Below, piece by piece: positions 15,560 through 24,772 of a stretch of 64,000 nucleotides of DNA. The first letter of the stretch is position 1; the number at the start of each line of letters is the position of its first letter. The translations under genes and the position numbers were made by a program. The notes under the pieces are model-generated. The model was given only the letters and a program-made list of their open reading frames with translations, did no database searches and was not told the DNA's origin. Origin of the DNA: an uncultured Clostridia bacterium (GTDB lineage Bacteria > Bacillota > Clostridia > Christensenellales > UBA1750); NCBI GenBank assembly GCA_904393115.1, contig CAJFMX010000003.1:62001-126000 (forward strand). The letters run 5' to 3'.

Positions 15560-17005
15560 ATGATGCAGCGGCTGGTATTGGTGGTGAACACGGGCGGGAG
15601 CGAGGGGCTCTCCATGGTCAAGGGCATCCGCAGCGCGGGCGTTTTCTGCACGATGACGGATGCGGCGCGCCTGGACGTGCCCGAGGAGGCGAAGGGCGTG
15701 GTGGTCATCGGCGGGCCGAGCGAATACGCGCGCCCCTGCCTGCGCAAGCTGCTGGACCGGCAGCTGCCCATCCTGGCCTTTGGCGACCCGGCGGCGCGCC
15801 TCTGCGAGGAGCTGGGCGGCCAGGTCACGGGACATGCGGTGACGAACCAGCTGCGGGACGTGCACTTTGCGAACCTGGGCGTGTGCAAGGACGTCGAAGG
15901 GGGCATGCGCATGCTGCAGAGCGCGGAGTACCTGAGCCTTCCGCAGGGCTGCCGCACGCTGAGCGTCGCCGAGGGCGTGACGCTGGGCTTTGACGACGCG
16001 CAAGGGCGCTGCACGGGCTTCCAGTTCATGCCCGAGGCGCACGACGTCGAGGCCAGCGAGATCATCGGCAACTTCCTCTGGAACGTGTTGGGCCTCCAGC
16101 CCAACTATACGTTTGAGGGCTACATCGACCAGGCCGTGACCAGGATCCGCGACGCCGTGGGCGACGGGCAGGCGGTCTGCGTGCTCTCGGGCGGCGTGGA
16201 CAGCACGGCCGCGGCGTGCCTGGCCAAGCGCGCGGTGGGGGACCGGCTGCACTGCCTCGTGATCGAGAAGGGGCTGGGGCGCAAGGGCGAGCTGGAGTGC
16301 ATCCAGCAGGTCCTGGGCGGGGAGCTGGGCCTGGACTACCGGCTCATCCAGGCGCAGGGCCGCGTGATGGAGCAGCTGCGCAACTGCGTGACGCCCAGCC
16401 AGAAGCGGCAGGCCGTGGAGCAGTTCATCGCGGACCGCATCTCCGACGAGGTCGCGCGCCTGGGCGGGCACGTCGTCGTGGTCAAGGGGACCAACTACAC
16501 CGAGCTGCTGGGCGGCGAGGACCACGGGCGCCTGGCCGGGGACATCCCGGTGATCGAGCCGCTGCGCCTGCTGTTCAAGGACGAGGTCCGGCAGATCGCG
16601 GGGCTCCTGGGCGTGCCGGAGACCGTGGTCAAGCGCCAGCACTACCCCAGCGCGGGCATCGCGCTGCGCTGCATGGGCGCCGTGGACGGCGAAAAGCTCG
16701 CCGCGCTGCGCCAGGCGGAGGAGATCCTGCGCGAGACGCTGGAGGAATCCGGGCAGAACAAGCCCTCCACGCAGGCCTTTGCGGTCCTTGCGGACTTCTC
16801 CTCCGCGTTCCTGGACGGCGTTCCGCGCTATGTCGTGATCCTGCGCGCGGTCAACGCCTCGGGCGAGGGGACCATCCACGTCCGCCGCCTGCCGCAGGAC
16901 GTGCTCGAGCGCGCAGCGGAGCGCATCATGAAGGAGACGCCCCGCGTCTACCGCGTGGTCTACGATCTGTCGGCCGTTCCCCCGGCGCACGTCGAGTGGG
17001 AGTGA
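15560..17005 (+). CDS. GMP-synthetase (GuaA) paralogue with inactive glutaminase domain
   Basis: A 481-residue protein with GuaA architecture: amidotransferase-like domain (about 1-190), ATP pyrophosphatase domain with SGGVDST at 210-216, and the GuaA dimerisation domain ending AHVEWE. The glutaminase nucleophile region, GICYG in GuaA, is AFGDPA, so the Cys is lost, and the catalytic His of QFHPE is Met (QFMPEAHD). The substrate-side motif HPFPGPGLA is changed to QHYPSAGIA, and VDHGLLRK to IEKGLGRK. It therefore probably activates a different substrate, or uses free ammonia. It follows larC by four bases, with AAGGAGG inside the larC end. Function unknown; a role in or near pincer-cofactor metabolism is inference from position. 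Confidence 0.75.
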   Translation: MMQRLVLVVNTGGSEGLSMVKGIRSAGVFCTMTDAARLDVPEEAKGVVVIGGPSEYARPCLRKLLDRQLPILAFGDPAARLCEELGGQVTGHAVTNQLRDVHFANLGVCKDVEGGMRMLQSAEYLSLPQGCRTLSVAEGVTLGFDDAQGRCTGFQFMPEAHDVEASEIIGNFLWNVLGLQPNYTFEGYIDQAVTRIRDAVGDGQAVCVLSGGVDSTAAACLAKRAVGDRLHCLVIEKGLGRKGELECIQQVLGGELGLDYRLIQAQGRVMEQLRNCVTPSQKRQAVEQFIADRISDEVARLGGHVVVVKGTNYTELLGGEDHGRLAGDIPVIEPLRLLFKDEVRQIAGLLGVPETVVKRQHYPSAGIALRCMGAVDGEKLAALRQAEEILRETLEESGQNKPSTQAFAVLADFSSAFLDGVPRYVVILRAVNASGEGTIHVRRLPQDVLERAAERIMKETPRVYRVVYDLSAVPPAHVEWE

Positions 17006-17014
17006 GCGCCGCAA

Positions 17015-17068
17015 GAAAAAACGCCGATCTGCCTTGGATGGATTCCGTCCGCGCGATCGGCGTTTTTT
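17015..17068 (+). terminator. Rho-independent terminator after the lar/GuaA-like operon
   Basis: AAAAAACGCCGATC pairs with GATCGGCGTTTTTT, with an inner imperfect loop. Confidence 0.9.
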
Positions 17069-17093
17069 CGTAGCGAAAAGAACGGCGATGTGC

Positions 17094-17099
17094 TATAAT
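17094..17099 (+). promoter_or_regulatory. -10 box TATAAT before the phospholipase C-like gene
   Basis: A perfect TATAAT hexamer 38 bases before the GTG start. No convincing -35 is visible. Confidence 0.5.
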
Positions 17100-17136
17100 G
17101 GGTAGCGTGGCAGGATGCCCAAAGGAGGGAAGACGC

Positions 17137-18066
17137 GTGGCCGAATTTTATGCGCACGAGCGCTTGGCCAAGGCTGCGGCGCAGAGCATGACGATGGACC
17201 CCATGGTCTACGAGAATTTCTCGGCCTATCTCGTGGGTTCCAACGGCCCGGACCCCATGTTTTTCCGCGTGCTGTGGCGGTTTGAGGGCGGCGGCATGGG
17301 GGTGCAGAAGCTGGGCGCGCGCCTGCACGACGAGCGGTGCGGGCGCTTTGTCCGGGAGCTCGTGGACCAGGCGAACACGCCGGCGCAGCGCGCGTACGCG
17401 CTGGGATTCCTCTGTCACTACGCCCTGGACCAGGTCATCCATCCTTACGTCCGCTGGCAGTGCCGGCCGGGCGGCGACTTCTCCATGGAGGGCGGGCACG
17501 GGTACCTGGAGGAGGCGATCGACTCCGCGCTCTACTGCAAGGACAATCCCAAGGCGGGGAGCCTGGAGCCGCCGGTGATGGAGCTGGGCGTCTTCCTGGT
17601 GGAGCCGCGCGCGGAGGAGGAGATCGACGAGCTGCTGCGCACGGCGATCCGCCGCGTGTACGGCGGCAGGAAGATCGCGCCCGGGGAGTTCCGCAAGGCG
17701 TTTGCCCGGGTCCGCTGGGCCAAGCGGTACTTGATGCACCCAACGCCCGGGAAGCTGCGCTTTTGGCACATCCTGGAGAAGGTTCTGCGCATGGACTGCC
17801 TCATCACCTCGCACTGCAGCCCGCTCGCGCTTCCGGCCTGCGACTTTCTGAATGAAAAGCACGTCGCCTGGGAGGACGACCGGACGCCGGGCGCCCCCAG
17901 CCAGGAGTCCGTCTGGGACCTGCTGGAGCGCGCGCAGGGCCGCGCGGTGGAGTACATGTCCTGCGCCCAGGAGATCTGGATGGGGGACAAGACCGGCGAG
18001 GACCTGCTGCGCCTGACCCGCAACCGCAGCTACAGCTCCGACGCGCCGAACTCTGCAGGCGCATAA
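17137..18066 (+). CDS. zinc-dependent phospholipase C-family protein
   Basis: A 309-residue protein resembling the zinc phospholipase C / S1-P1 nuclease fold proteins of unknown substrate. MAEFYAHERLAKAA and GSNGPDPMFF supply a His and an Asp, and ALGFLCHYALDQVIHPYV holds the metal-binding HxxxD-type core. Unlike secreted clostridial phospholipase C it has no signal peptide, so it is likely cytosolic and the name says little about its real substrate. GTG at 17137 is set by AAAGGAGGGA at 17121-17130. Confidence 0.75.
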   Translation: MAEFYAHERLAKAAAQSMTMDPMVYENFSAYLVGSNGPDPMFFRVLWRFEGGGMGVQKLGARLHDERCGRFVRELVDQANTPAQRAYALGFLCHYALDQVIHPYVRWQCRPGGDFSMEGGHGYLEEAIDSALYCKDNPKAGSLEPPVMELGVFLVEPRAEEEIDELLRTAIRRVYGGRKIAPGEFRKAFARVRWAKRYLMHPTPGKLRFWHILEKVLRMDCLITSHCSPLALPACDFLNEKHVAWEDDRTPGAPSQESVWDLLERAQGRAVEYMSCAQEIWMGDKTGEDLLRLTRNRSYSSDAPNSAGA

Positions 18067-18070
18067 AAGA

Positions 18071-18108
18071 GAAAAAAACAAGCGTCCATTGCTTGCGCAA
18101 TGGACGCT
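18071..18108 (-). terminator. Rho-independent terminator after the zinc-ribbon gene (minus strand)
   Basis: AGCGTCCATTG pairs with CAATGGACGCT. Read on the minus strand it is followed by TGTTTTTTTC, so it ends the minus-strand zinc-ribbon transcript; on the plus strand the T run is poor. Confidence 0.8.
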
Positions 18109-18139
18109 GATTGTTGGGTCAAGGGGCTGACGGCAGGGA

Positions 18140-18442
18140 TTACCTTTCGCCTCTTTCTCTGCGAGCCTGGTAGCACTCGCTGCAGTAGACGGGACGATCA
18201 TTCTTGGGAATGAAGGGGATCTTGGTGGGCTTGCCGCACTCTGCGCAGATCGCATCGTACATCTCGCGGGGGCGAGAATCGTCGCGGCGGGCGCCACCGT
18301 TGGCCTTGCGAGCATCGCGGCACGCCTTGCAGCGGGAAGGCTCGTTCTGGAAGCCCTTTTCAGCGTAGAAAGCCTGTTCACCCGCGGTGAAGACGAATTC
18401 GGCGCCGCAGTCTCTGCAAATCAAAGTCTTGTCTTCGTACAT
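18140..18442 (-). CDS. zinc-ribbon protein with two paired CxxC knuckles
   Basis: A 100-residue basic protein. The first knuckle is ICRDCGAEFVF...RCKACRDARK and the second is ICAECGKPTKIPF...YCSECYQARR, so two zinc sites are expected. Such zinc-ribbon proteins are common in Clostridia and usually unassigned; nucleic-acid binding is likely. I start at MYEDKTL because GGAGGG lies upstream and the frame before it runs through the candidate structured RNA. The gene is preceded by that RNA as a long leader and has its own terminator. Confidence 0.85.
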   Translation of the reverse strand: MYEDKTLICRDCGAEFVFTAGEQAFYAEKGFQNEPSRCKACRDARKANGGARRDDSRPREMYDAICAECGKPTKIPFIPKNDRPVYCSECYQARRERGER

Positions 18443-18479
18443 GGTAAGGTATCCCTCCGATAGATTGTTGTGCCTGTTT

Positions 18480-18700
18480 TTTGGTAAGCTGACCTGGTTT
18501 TTGCCCCCACACTCGCCAACTGGAAGGTTCGCTCCTAACGGTGTCTCCGTCCCCACTACTACCCCTCTCGGATTGCTCCGGTTGGACTTACTCCTAGGAC
18601 GCGCCATGTTCATCGGCATTTTGCCGACTTATGTGGATCGCTTCGCCCGCGTCTGGCATCGACTTTCAACCACAGACCTTGCCTCGGATCAAGCAACTGC
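18480..18700 (-). ncRNA. candidate structured RNA leading into the zinc-ribbon gene
   Basis: About 250 bases lie between a good minus-strand promoter and the zinc-ribbon ATG, with no credible coding frame. The minus-strand transcript can form several helices: GGTTG/CAACC (18671-18667 with 18584-18580), GACGCG/CGCGTC (18653-18648 with 18603-18598), TCGGCA/TGCCGA (18627-18622 with 18618-18613), a small GCAA-loop hairpin near 18580-18569 and ACGG/CCGT (18550-18538). G-rich single-stranded runs lie between. I cannot assign a class: it lacks the tmRNA, RNase P and SRP signatures that I know. It could be a regulatory leader or a stand-alone RNA of a class such as raiA, which needs a covariance search. 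Confidence 0.55.
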
Positions 18701-18704
18701 CTTT

Positions 18705-18733
18705 ATTATAAACGACTTTGTTCAAAAAAGCAA
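18705..18733 (-). promoter_or_regulatory. promoter for the structured RNA / zinc-ribbon gene
   Basis: On the minus strand TTGCTT (18733-18728), a 17-base spacer and a perfect TATAAT (18710-18705). Transcription should start near 18698. Confidence 0.75.
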
Positions 18734-18825
18734 CAGGGTTTGTACAAAAAATATTTTCGTTTGTTAAAATGCTGAAAAATACGATCTTGGGTGTTAACGG
18801 TTGGCTGTCAAAGCAATGGACGCCA

Positions 18826-18834
18826 TGGTATAAT
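18826..18834 (+). promoter_or_regulatory. extended -10 promoter for the HAD hydrolase gene
   Basis: TG-G-TATAAT followed by AAATAG. The context ATGGTATAATAAATAG is repeated almost exactly at 50764. The -35 is weak. Confidence 0.6.
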
Positions 18835-18863
18835 AAATAGAAACCCAAATGTTGGAGGCGGAA

Positions 18864-19547
18864 ATGAAGAAATCGGTCTGGCTGCTGGATGCGGATATGA
18901 CGCTGTTCGATTTTGAGAAGGCGGAGCGCTTTGCCCTGCGCGAGGCCTGCGCGCGCTTTGGAATCGAAATTTCTGTGAAGGAGAGCGCGCTGTACCACGA
19001 GATCAACGAGGCGCTGTGGCGAAAGCTCGAGCGGGGCGAAACCACGCAGGCGGCGCTGCAGATACAGCGGTTTGAGACGTTTGCGGACGCCCTGGGCCTG
19101 TCCGCGGACCCTCATGCGCTGGCGGAGGCGTTCGTCGTGCAGCTGGGCGAGGGCTGCTTCCTGTTTGAGCAGGCGCTCTCCCTCCTGCAGAACCTGCACG
19201 CGCGCTGCCGGGTGGCCATCGTGACCAACGGCATCACGCAGGTGCAAAAGCGCCGGCTGCAGCTCTCGGGTCTGAGTCCCTACGTCGACGCGCTGGTCGT
19301 CTCCCAGGAGGAGGGCGTCTCCAAGCCCGACCCGCGCATCGTGGAGCGGGCGCTGGAGCGGTTGGGCTGCGCGGACCGCGCGCAGGCCGCCATCGTCGGC
19401 GACTCCCTGACCTCGGACATGGCGGCCGCGCGCAACGCGCGCGTGGACGGGATCTGGTACAACCCCAAGGGACTGCCGCGGCCCGCGGACGCGCCGCACA
19501 TCGTCGCGGAGATCCGGCAGCTGCACGATTTGATGCAATTCGTATAG
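18864..19547 (+). CDS. HAD-superfamily hydrolase, YjjG-type
   Basis: A 227-residue phosphatase-like protein, probably a nucleotidase or sugar phosphatase of the YjjG group. LLDADMTLFDF holds the Asp9/Asp11 pair of motif I; IVTNGITQVQKRRL is motif II; EEGVSKPDPRI has the motif III Lys; IVGDSLTSDMAAARN is motif IV. Between motifs I and II is an alpha-helical cap. I start at ATG 18864, after TTGGAGGCGG, rather than at the ATG five codons upstream. It is followed by the GH32 gene after 13 bases. Confidence 0.87.
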   Translation: MKKSVWLLDADMTLFDFEKAERFALREACARFGIEISVKESALYHEINEALWRKLERGETTQAALQIQRFETFADALGLSADPHALAEAFVVQLGEGCFLFEQALSLLQNLHARCRVAIVTNGITQVQKRRLQLSGLSPYVDALVVSQEEGVSKPDPRIVERALERLGCADRAQAAIVGDSLTSDMAAARNARVDGIWYNPKGLPRPADAPHIVAEIRQLHDLMQFV

Positions 19548-19560
19548 CGGAGGAGAGAAG

Positions 19561-20916
19561 ATGGACAGAACGAGAGCGACCTACCACTTTCAACCCGAGA
19601 AAAACTGGATGAACGACCCCAACGGCCCGGCGGTGCTCGGGGGAAAGCTCCACATGTTCTACCAGTACAATCCCTTTGGCGCGTCCTGGGGCAACATGAC
19701 CTGGGGCCACGCCGTGGCCGAGAACCTCGTGCGCTGGAAGCGCCTGGAGCCCGCGCTGCGCCCGGATGCGCCCTACGACAAGGACGGCGTGTTCTCCGGC
19801 TGCTGCGTGGTCAAGGAGGGAATCCCGCATCTGCTTTACACGGGCGTGCAGCCCGAGGTGCAGTGCCTGGCGATCGGGGATGCCCACGGGGAACACTTCC
19901 AGAAGTACGAGGGCAATCCCATCATCGAGCGCCTGCCGGGGGAGACGCTCACGGGCTTTCGCGACCCCTTTGCCTGGGAGGAGGACGGAAAGACCTACGT
20001 CGTCATCGGCAGCGGCGAGCCGAACAAGCGCGGCTTTGCCTTCGTCTACCGGAGCGAGGACCTGAAGACCTGGGAGCGCGTGGGCGAGCTCTGCTCCAAG
20101 GACGACCCGCAGGAGGACATGTGGGAGTGCCCGAACTTCCTGCGCTTCCCGGATGGACAGGCCCTGCTGCTCGTCTCGCTGATGAAGGCGCAGGGGGTCT
20201 TCGCCATGGAGGGAGCGTATGAAGACCACCGCCTGCACGCGGGGCCCATGCGCCCCTTTGACCTGGGCGACAGCTTCTACGCGCCCAATACCGTCCGCCT
20301 GGCGGACGGCCGCGCGATCCTCTTTGGCTGGATGAAGGAGACGGTCCCCGGGCGCGAGAAGGCGGGCTGGCAGGGCATGCTCACGCTGCCGCGGGAGATC
20401 GTGCAGCACGGGGATGGAGGCGCCGGCGCGCGCCCCGCGGCGGAGGTCGAGAGCCTGCGCGGGGAAAAGCAAATCGAAAAGCGGAACTTCACCCTGCGCT
20501 CCGGGGAAAACCCGCTCAAGGGCCTGCACAGCCGCTGCTGCGAGGTCCTCATCGAGTTCGAGGCCGGCAGCTCCGGCCAGCTGCACCTGGAGCTGTGCAA
20601 GAGCCCGCGCGGCGAGGAAAAGGCGGAGGTCCTCTACGACGGCACGGCCGACGCGCTCTACGCCGATACCGGGCGCTGCGGCGGCCGCGGCCGCACGGGC
20701 GGCTACGTGCAGGGCCGCGGCAGGACGCGCCTGCGCGCCTTCCTGGACGGCTCCGCGCTGGAGGTCTATCTCAACGACCGCGAAACGCTGACCACGCGCC
20801 TCTACCCGGAGCGGGAGGACGCCGACGGCCTGCGCCTTTGGGCGGAGGGCGGCGTGCGCGTGAATCTGCTGCAGGTCTATGAAATGCAAAGCGCATACGA
20901 GGAGGAGAAAAAATGA
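19561..20916 (+). CDS. beta-fructofuranosidase / sucrose-6-phosphate hydrolase, GH32
   Basis: A 451-residue glycosidase cleaving beta-fructofuranosyl bonds (sucrose, sucrose-6-phosphate or fructo-oligosaccharides). WMNDPNG (residues 16-22) carries the nucleophile Asp19; FRDPF is the transition-state stabiliser motif; MWECPNF carries the acid/base Glu. A five-blade propeller is followed by the beta-sandwich (VLIEFEAGSSGQLHLEL). There is no signal peptide, so it is cytosolic. No phosphotransferase or sugar transporter gene lies nearby. Its stop overlaps the NIF3-like start. Confidence 0.92.
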   Translation: MDRTRATYHFQPEKNWMNDPNGPAVLGGKLHMFYQYNPFGASWGNMTWGHAVAENLVRWKRLEPALRPDAPYDKDGVFSGCCVVKEGIPHLLYTGVQPEVQCLAIGDAHGEHFQKYEGNPIIERLPGETLTGFRDPFAWEEDGKTYVVIGSGEPNKRGFAFVYRSEDLKTWERVGELCSKDDPQEDMWECPNFLRFPDGQALLLVSLMKAQGVFAMEGAYEDHRLHAGPMRPFDLGDSFYAPNTVRLADGRAILFGWMKETVPGREKAGWQGMLTLPREIVQHGDGGAGARPAAEVESLRGEKQIEKRNFTLRSGENPLKGLHSRCCEVLIEFEAGSSGQLHLELCKSPRGEEKAEVLYDGTADALYADTGRCGGRGRTGGYVQGRGRTRLRAFLDGSALEVYLNDRETLTTRLYPEREDADGLRLWAEGGVRVNLLQVYEMQSAYEEEKK

Positions 20917-21695
20917 AGGCGAGAGAACTGATGGAAGAGCTGTTTGCCCGGGCGGACGAGCCCGTCCGGGACACGGTGGACACCTGCAAGGCCGGGGACC
21001 CGGAGCGCGCGCTGCGCCGGGTCGCCACCTGCTTTATCGCCACGCCCGAGGTGATCCGGGCCGCGGGGGACTGGGGCGCGGACCTGCTCATCACGCATGA
21101 GCCGACCTACTACGAGCACCGCGACCACCTGGGCGCGATCCCGGACGACCCCGTGATGCAGGCCAAGAAGCGCCTGCTCGAGGGAACGGGGATGACGGTC
21201 TACCGCCTGCACGACCACATGCACGCCAGCACGCCCGACGGCATCATCGAGGGCGAGCTGCACGCCCTGCCCTGGGACTGCGCGCACGACGGCCATTTCG
21301 CCGTGACGCTGCGCGAGCCGCGGACCGCGCGTCAGGTCGCCGCGGACCTGGAGAAGCACTGGGGCCTCCGGCGCGTGCGCATGGTCGGCGCGCTGGACGA
21401 GCCCATGACCGGCGTGTACCTGATGATCGGCGCCTATGGCGAGGAGAACCACCTCAAGGCCCTGCGCAAGCCCGAGTGCCAGATCCTGGTCGTCGGGGAG
21501 ACGAGCGAGTGGCGCATCGCGGAATACGTGCGCGACGCGGTGCAGCTAGGGCTCTCCAAGGCGATGCTGGTCTGCGGCCACGTGGGCAGCGAGCGCGAGG
21601 GCATGCGCTTCCTGGCGCAGAGCATCGCAAAGGCGCATCCGGACCTGGAGACGCGCTACTTTGAGTGCGGCGAGGTCTACACGGACCTCGGCTGA
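20913..21695 (+). CDS. NIF3-like dinuclear metal centre protein
   Basis: A 260-residue protein of the NIF3/YqfO family, which forms toroidal hexamers with a two-metal site and is suspected to be a hydrolase. LLITHEPTYYEHRD and YRLHDHMHA hold metal His/Asp ligands; the C-terminal MLVCGHVGSEREGMRFLA gives the last His and Glu. ATGA overlap with the GH32 gene shows coupling. The sequence is divergent from YqfO (for example THEPTYYEH), so this may be a carbohydrate-associated branch of the family. Substrate unknown. Confidence 0.8.
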   Translation: MKARELMEELFARADEPVRDTVDTCKAGDPERALRRVATCFIATPEVIRAAGDWGADLLITHEPTYYEHRDHLGAIPDDPVMQAKKRLLEGTGMTVYRLHDHMHASTPDGIIEGELHALPWDCAHDGHFAVTLREPRTARQVAADLEKHWGLRRVRMVGALDEPMTGVYLMIGAYGEENHLKALRKPECQILVVGETSEWRIAEYVRDAVQLGLSKAMLVCGHVGSEREGMRFLAQSIAKAHPDLETRYFECGEVYTDLG

Positions 21696-21720
21696 AAAGA
21701 AAAGGGGATTCCCGCTGCCC

Positions 21721-22352
21721 GTTGCCTCTGCTTCGTTTCGTGCCGCCGTCGGCAGCACGGGATTTCGTCTGGGAGGATTGCCCGCGGTATCCAGGGGCTA
21801 CAGCCCCCCGCGAAAGCGACACGCCGGCGTTTCGCATAGGATAAGAAGAAAACGGGGAAACCCTCTGCGCGGCGTGAAGACCGGAAAGCAGTCCCTTATC
21901 CTACCGCCTCTGCTTCGTTTCGTGCCGCCGTCGGCAGCACGGGACTTCGTCTGGGAGGATTGCACGCAGGATCCAAGGGCTTCGGCCTCCCGCGAAAGCG
22001 ACACGCCGCCGTTGTGGATAGGGCGGGAAGAAAACGGGGAATCCCAACCGGAATTTCCTCTGCGCGGCGGGTCGGGTGGATTGCACGCGGCATCCAAGGG
22101 CTTCGCCCTTGTCGCTGCGGATAAAATTGGAAGAAAGCGGCCTTTTCGAATAAGAAAGAGAGGAATCCCAACCGGGATTCCCTCTGCCCGTTGCCTCTGC
22201 TTCGTCCCGTGCTGCCGTCGGCAGCACGGGATTTCGTCTGGGAGGATTGCCCGCGGCATCCAAGGGCTTCGGCCTCCCGCGAAAGCGACACGCCGGCGTT
22301 GCGGATAGGGCGGGAAGAAAACGGGGAATCCCAACGGGGATTCCTCTCTTTT
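21721..22352 (+). repeat. block of four degenerate palindromic repeats between convergent genes
   Basis: This 673-base gap holds no gene. A unit of about 140 bases starting CCTCTGCTTCG occurs at 21721-21861, 21906-22045 and 22190-22333, with a shortened copy at 22057-22140. Each full unit has a palindrome around CGTCGGCAGCACGG (perfect, CCGTGCTGCC/GGCAGCACGG, in the last copy), the block TCGTCTGGGAGGATTG, a GGGCTTCG hairpin, CGAAAGCGACACGCCG and an end AAAACGGGGAATCCC. The last unit ends in a terminator-like hairpin. It looks like an intergenic repeat family (REP/MITE-like) that has multiplied locally. No open reading frame in it looks real. Confidence 0.8.
22325..22352 (+). terminator. terminator-like hairpin at the end of the repeat block
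   Basis: GGAATCCC pairs with GGGATTCC, followed by TCTCTTTTTG. It could end transcripts arriving from the NIF3-like gene. Confidence 0.6.
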
Positions 22353-22368
22353 TGTGCGCTTGCGGGCA

Positions 22369-23103
22369 TTACGCGGGCTTCTGCGCGGAGACGATGAGCA
22401 TCATCGGCCGGCGCATCTCGTCGCGCATGCCGGGAAGGTCCAGCATGCTCTCCGGCGGCGGGGGCTCGACCACGCGCGCGAGGCGGAAGCCGTTCGTCAG
22501 CAGCGCGTCCAGATAGGTCGTGAGCGTGCGGTGATACTTGGTCACCGGTTCCCCGAGGAAGACCGCCTGGCGCGGCCCTTCGTAGTAGTAGTTGTCCACG
22601 GGGAAGTGGAGGATGTTCCCCTCCGCGTCGTAGAACCAGTCCTGCGAGCCGTAGGCCGTGAAGACCGGGTGCTCCACGGAGAAGAGGAACGCGCCGCCCG
22701 GCCGCAGCCAGCGCGCGATGTTCTGCACCAGCGGCACAAAATCCCGCACATAGTGGAAGGCGAGGGAGCTGAACACGATGTCCACGCTGGAGTCGGGCAG
22801 GACGAGGTCCTCCATCGCGCAGCGGCGGTAGGTCACGGCCGGGGCGGCGTTCTTCTCCTGCGCGGCGGCCAGCATCTTTTCCGAAAGGTCGATCCCAAGG
22901 ACGCTGCGCGCGCCGTGCGCTGCGGCGTAGGCGCAGTGCCAGCCGTAGCCGCAGCCCAGGTCCAGCACTTCCTTGCCGGAAAAGTCCGGCAGGAGCGGTT
23001 CCAGCGCCGGCCATTCGCCCGCGCCCGCCAGGCCGTACCGGGAGCGCGGCATCTCGCCGTATTTCTCGAAAAATCGCTCCTCGTCGTACTTGTTTTCCTT
23101 CAT
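22369..23103 (-). CDS. class I SAM-dependent methyltransferase
   Basis: A 244-residue methyltransferase (Methyltransf_11 type). Motif I is VLDLGCGYGWHCAYAA, the acidic SAM-ribose residue is in GIDLSEKML, motif II is DIVFSSLAFHYV and motif III is WLRPGGAFLFSVEHP. The C-terminal cap (DNYYYEGPRQAVFLGEPV, HRTLTTYLDALLTNGF) would define the acceptor, which is not known. It is the last gene of a minus-strand group with the gamma-glutamyltransferase and ABC-F genes; start after AAGGGGGATG. Confidence 0.88.
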   Translation of the reverse strand: MKENKYDEERFFEKYGEMPRSRYGLAGAGEWPALEPLLPDFSGKEVLDLGCGYGWHCAYAAAHGARSVLGIDLSEKMLAAAQEKNAAPAVTYRRCAMEDLVLPDSSVDIVFSSLAFHYVRDFVPLVQNIARWLRPGGAFLFSVEHPVFTAYGSQDWFYDAEGNILHFPVDNYYYEGPRQAVFLGEPVTKYHRTLTTYLDALLTNGFRLARVVEPPPPESMLDLPGMRDEMRRPMMLIVSAQKPA

Positions 23104-23124
23104 TTTTGCATCCCCCTTGGGAAA

Positions 23125-24726
<1,602 letters not shown>

Positions 24727-24772
24727 TCCGATTCCTCTTCCTCGCTTTTCAGCGTGTTTTCTGTTGGGGCGC

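Noticed and set aside
18443-18619. N-terminal extension of the zinc-ribbon protein into the upstream region
   Set aside because: The extension has no family similarity, overlaps the candidate RNA, and the ATG at 18442 has a good GGAGGG site.
21721-22352. Repeat block considered as a CRISPR array
   Set aside because: Units are about 140 bases, diverged from each other, spaced unevenly and without unique spacers of constant length; no cas genes are near.
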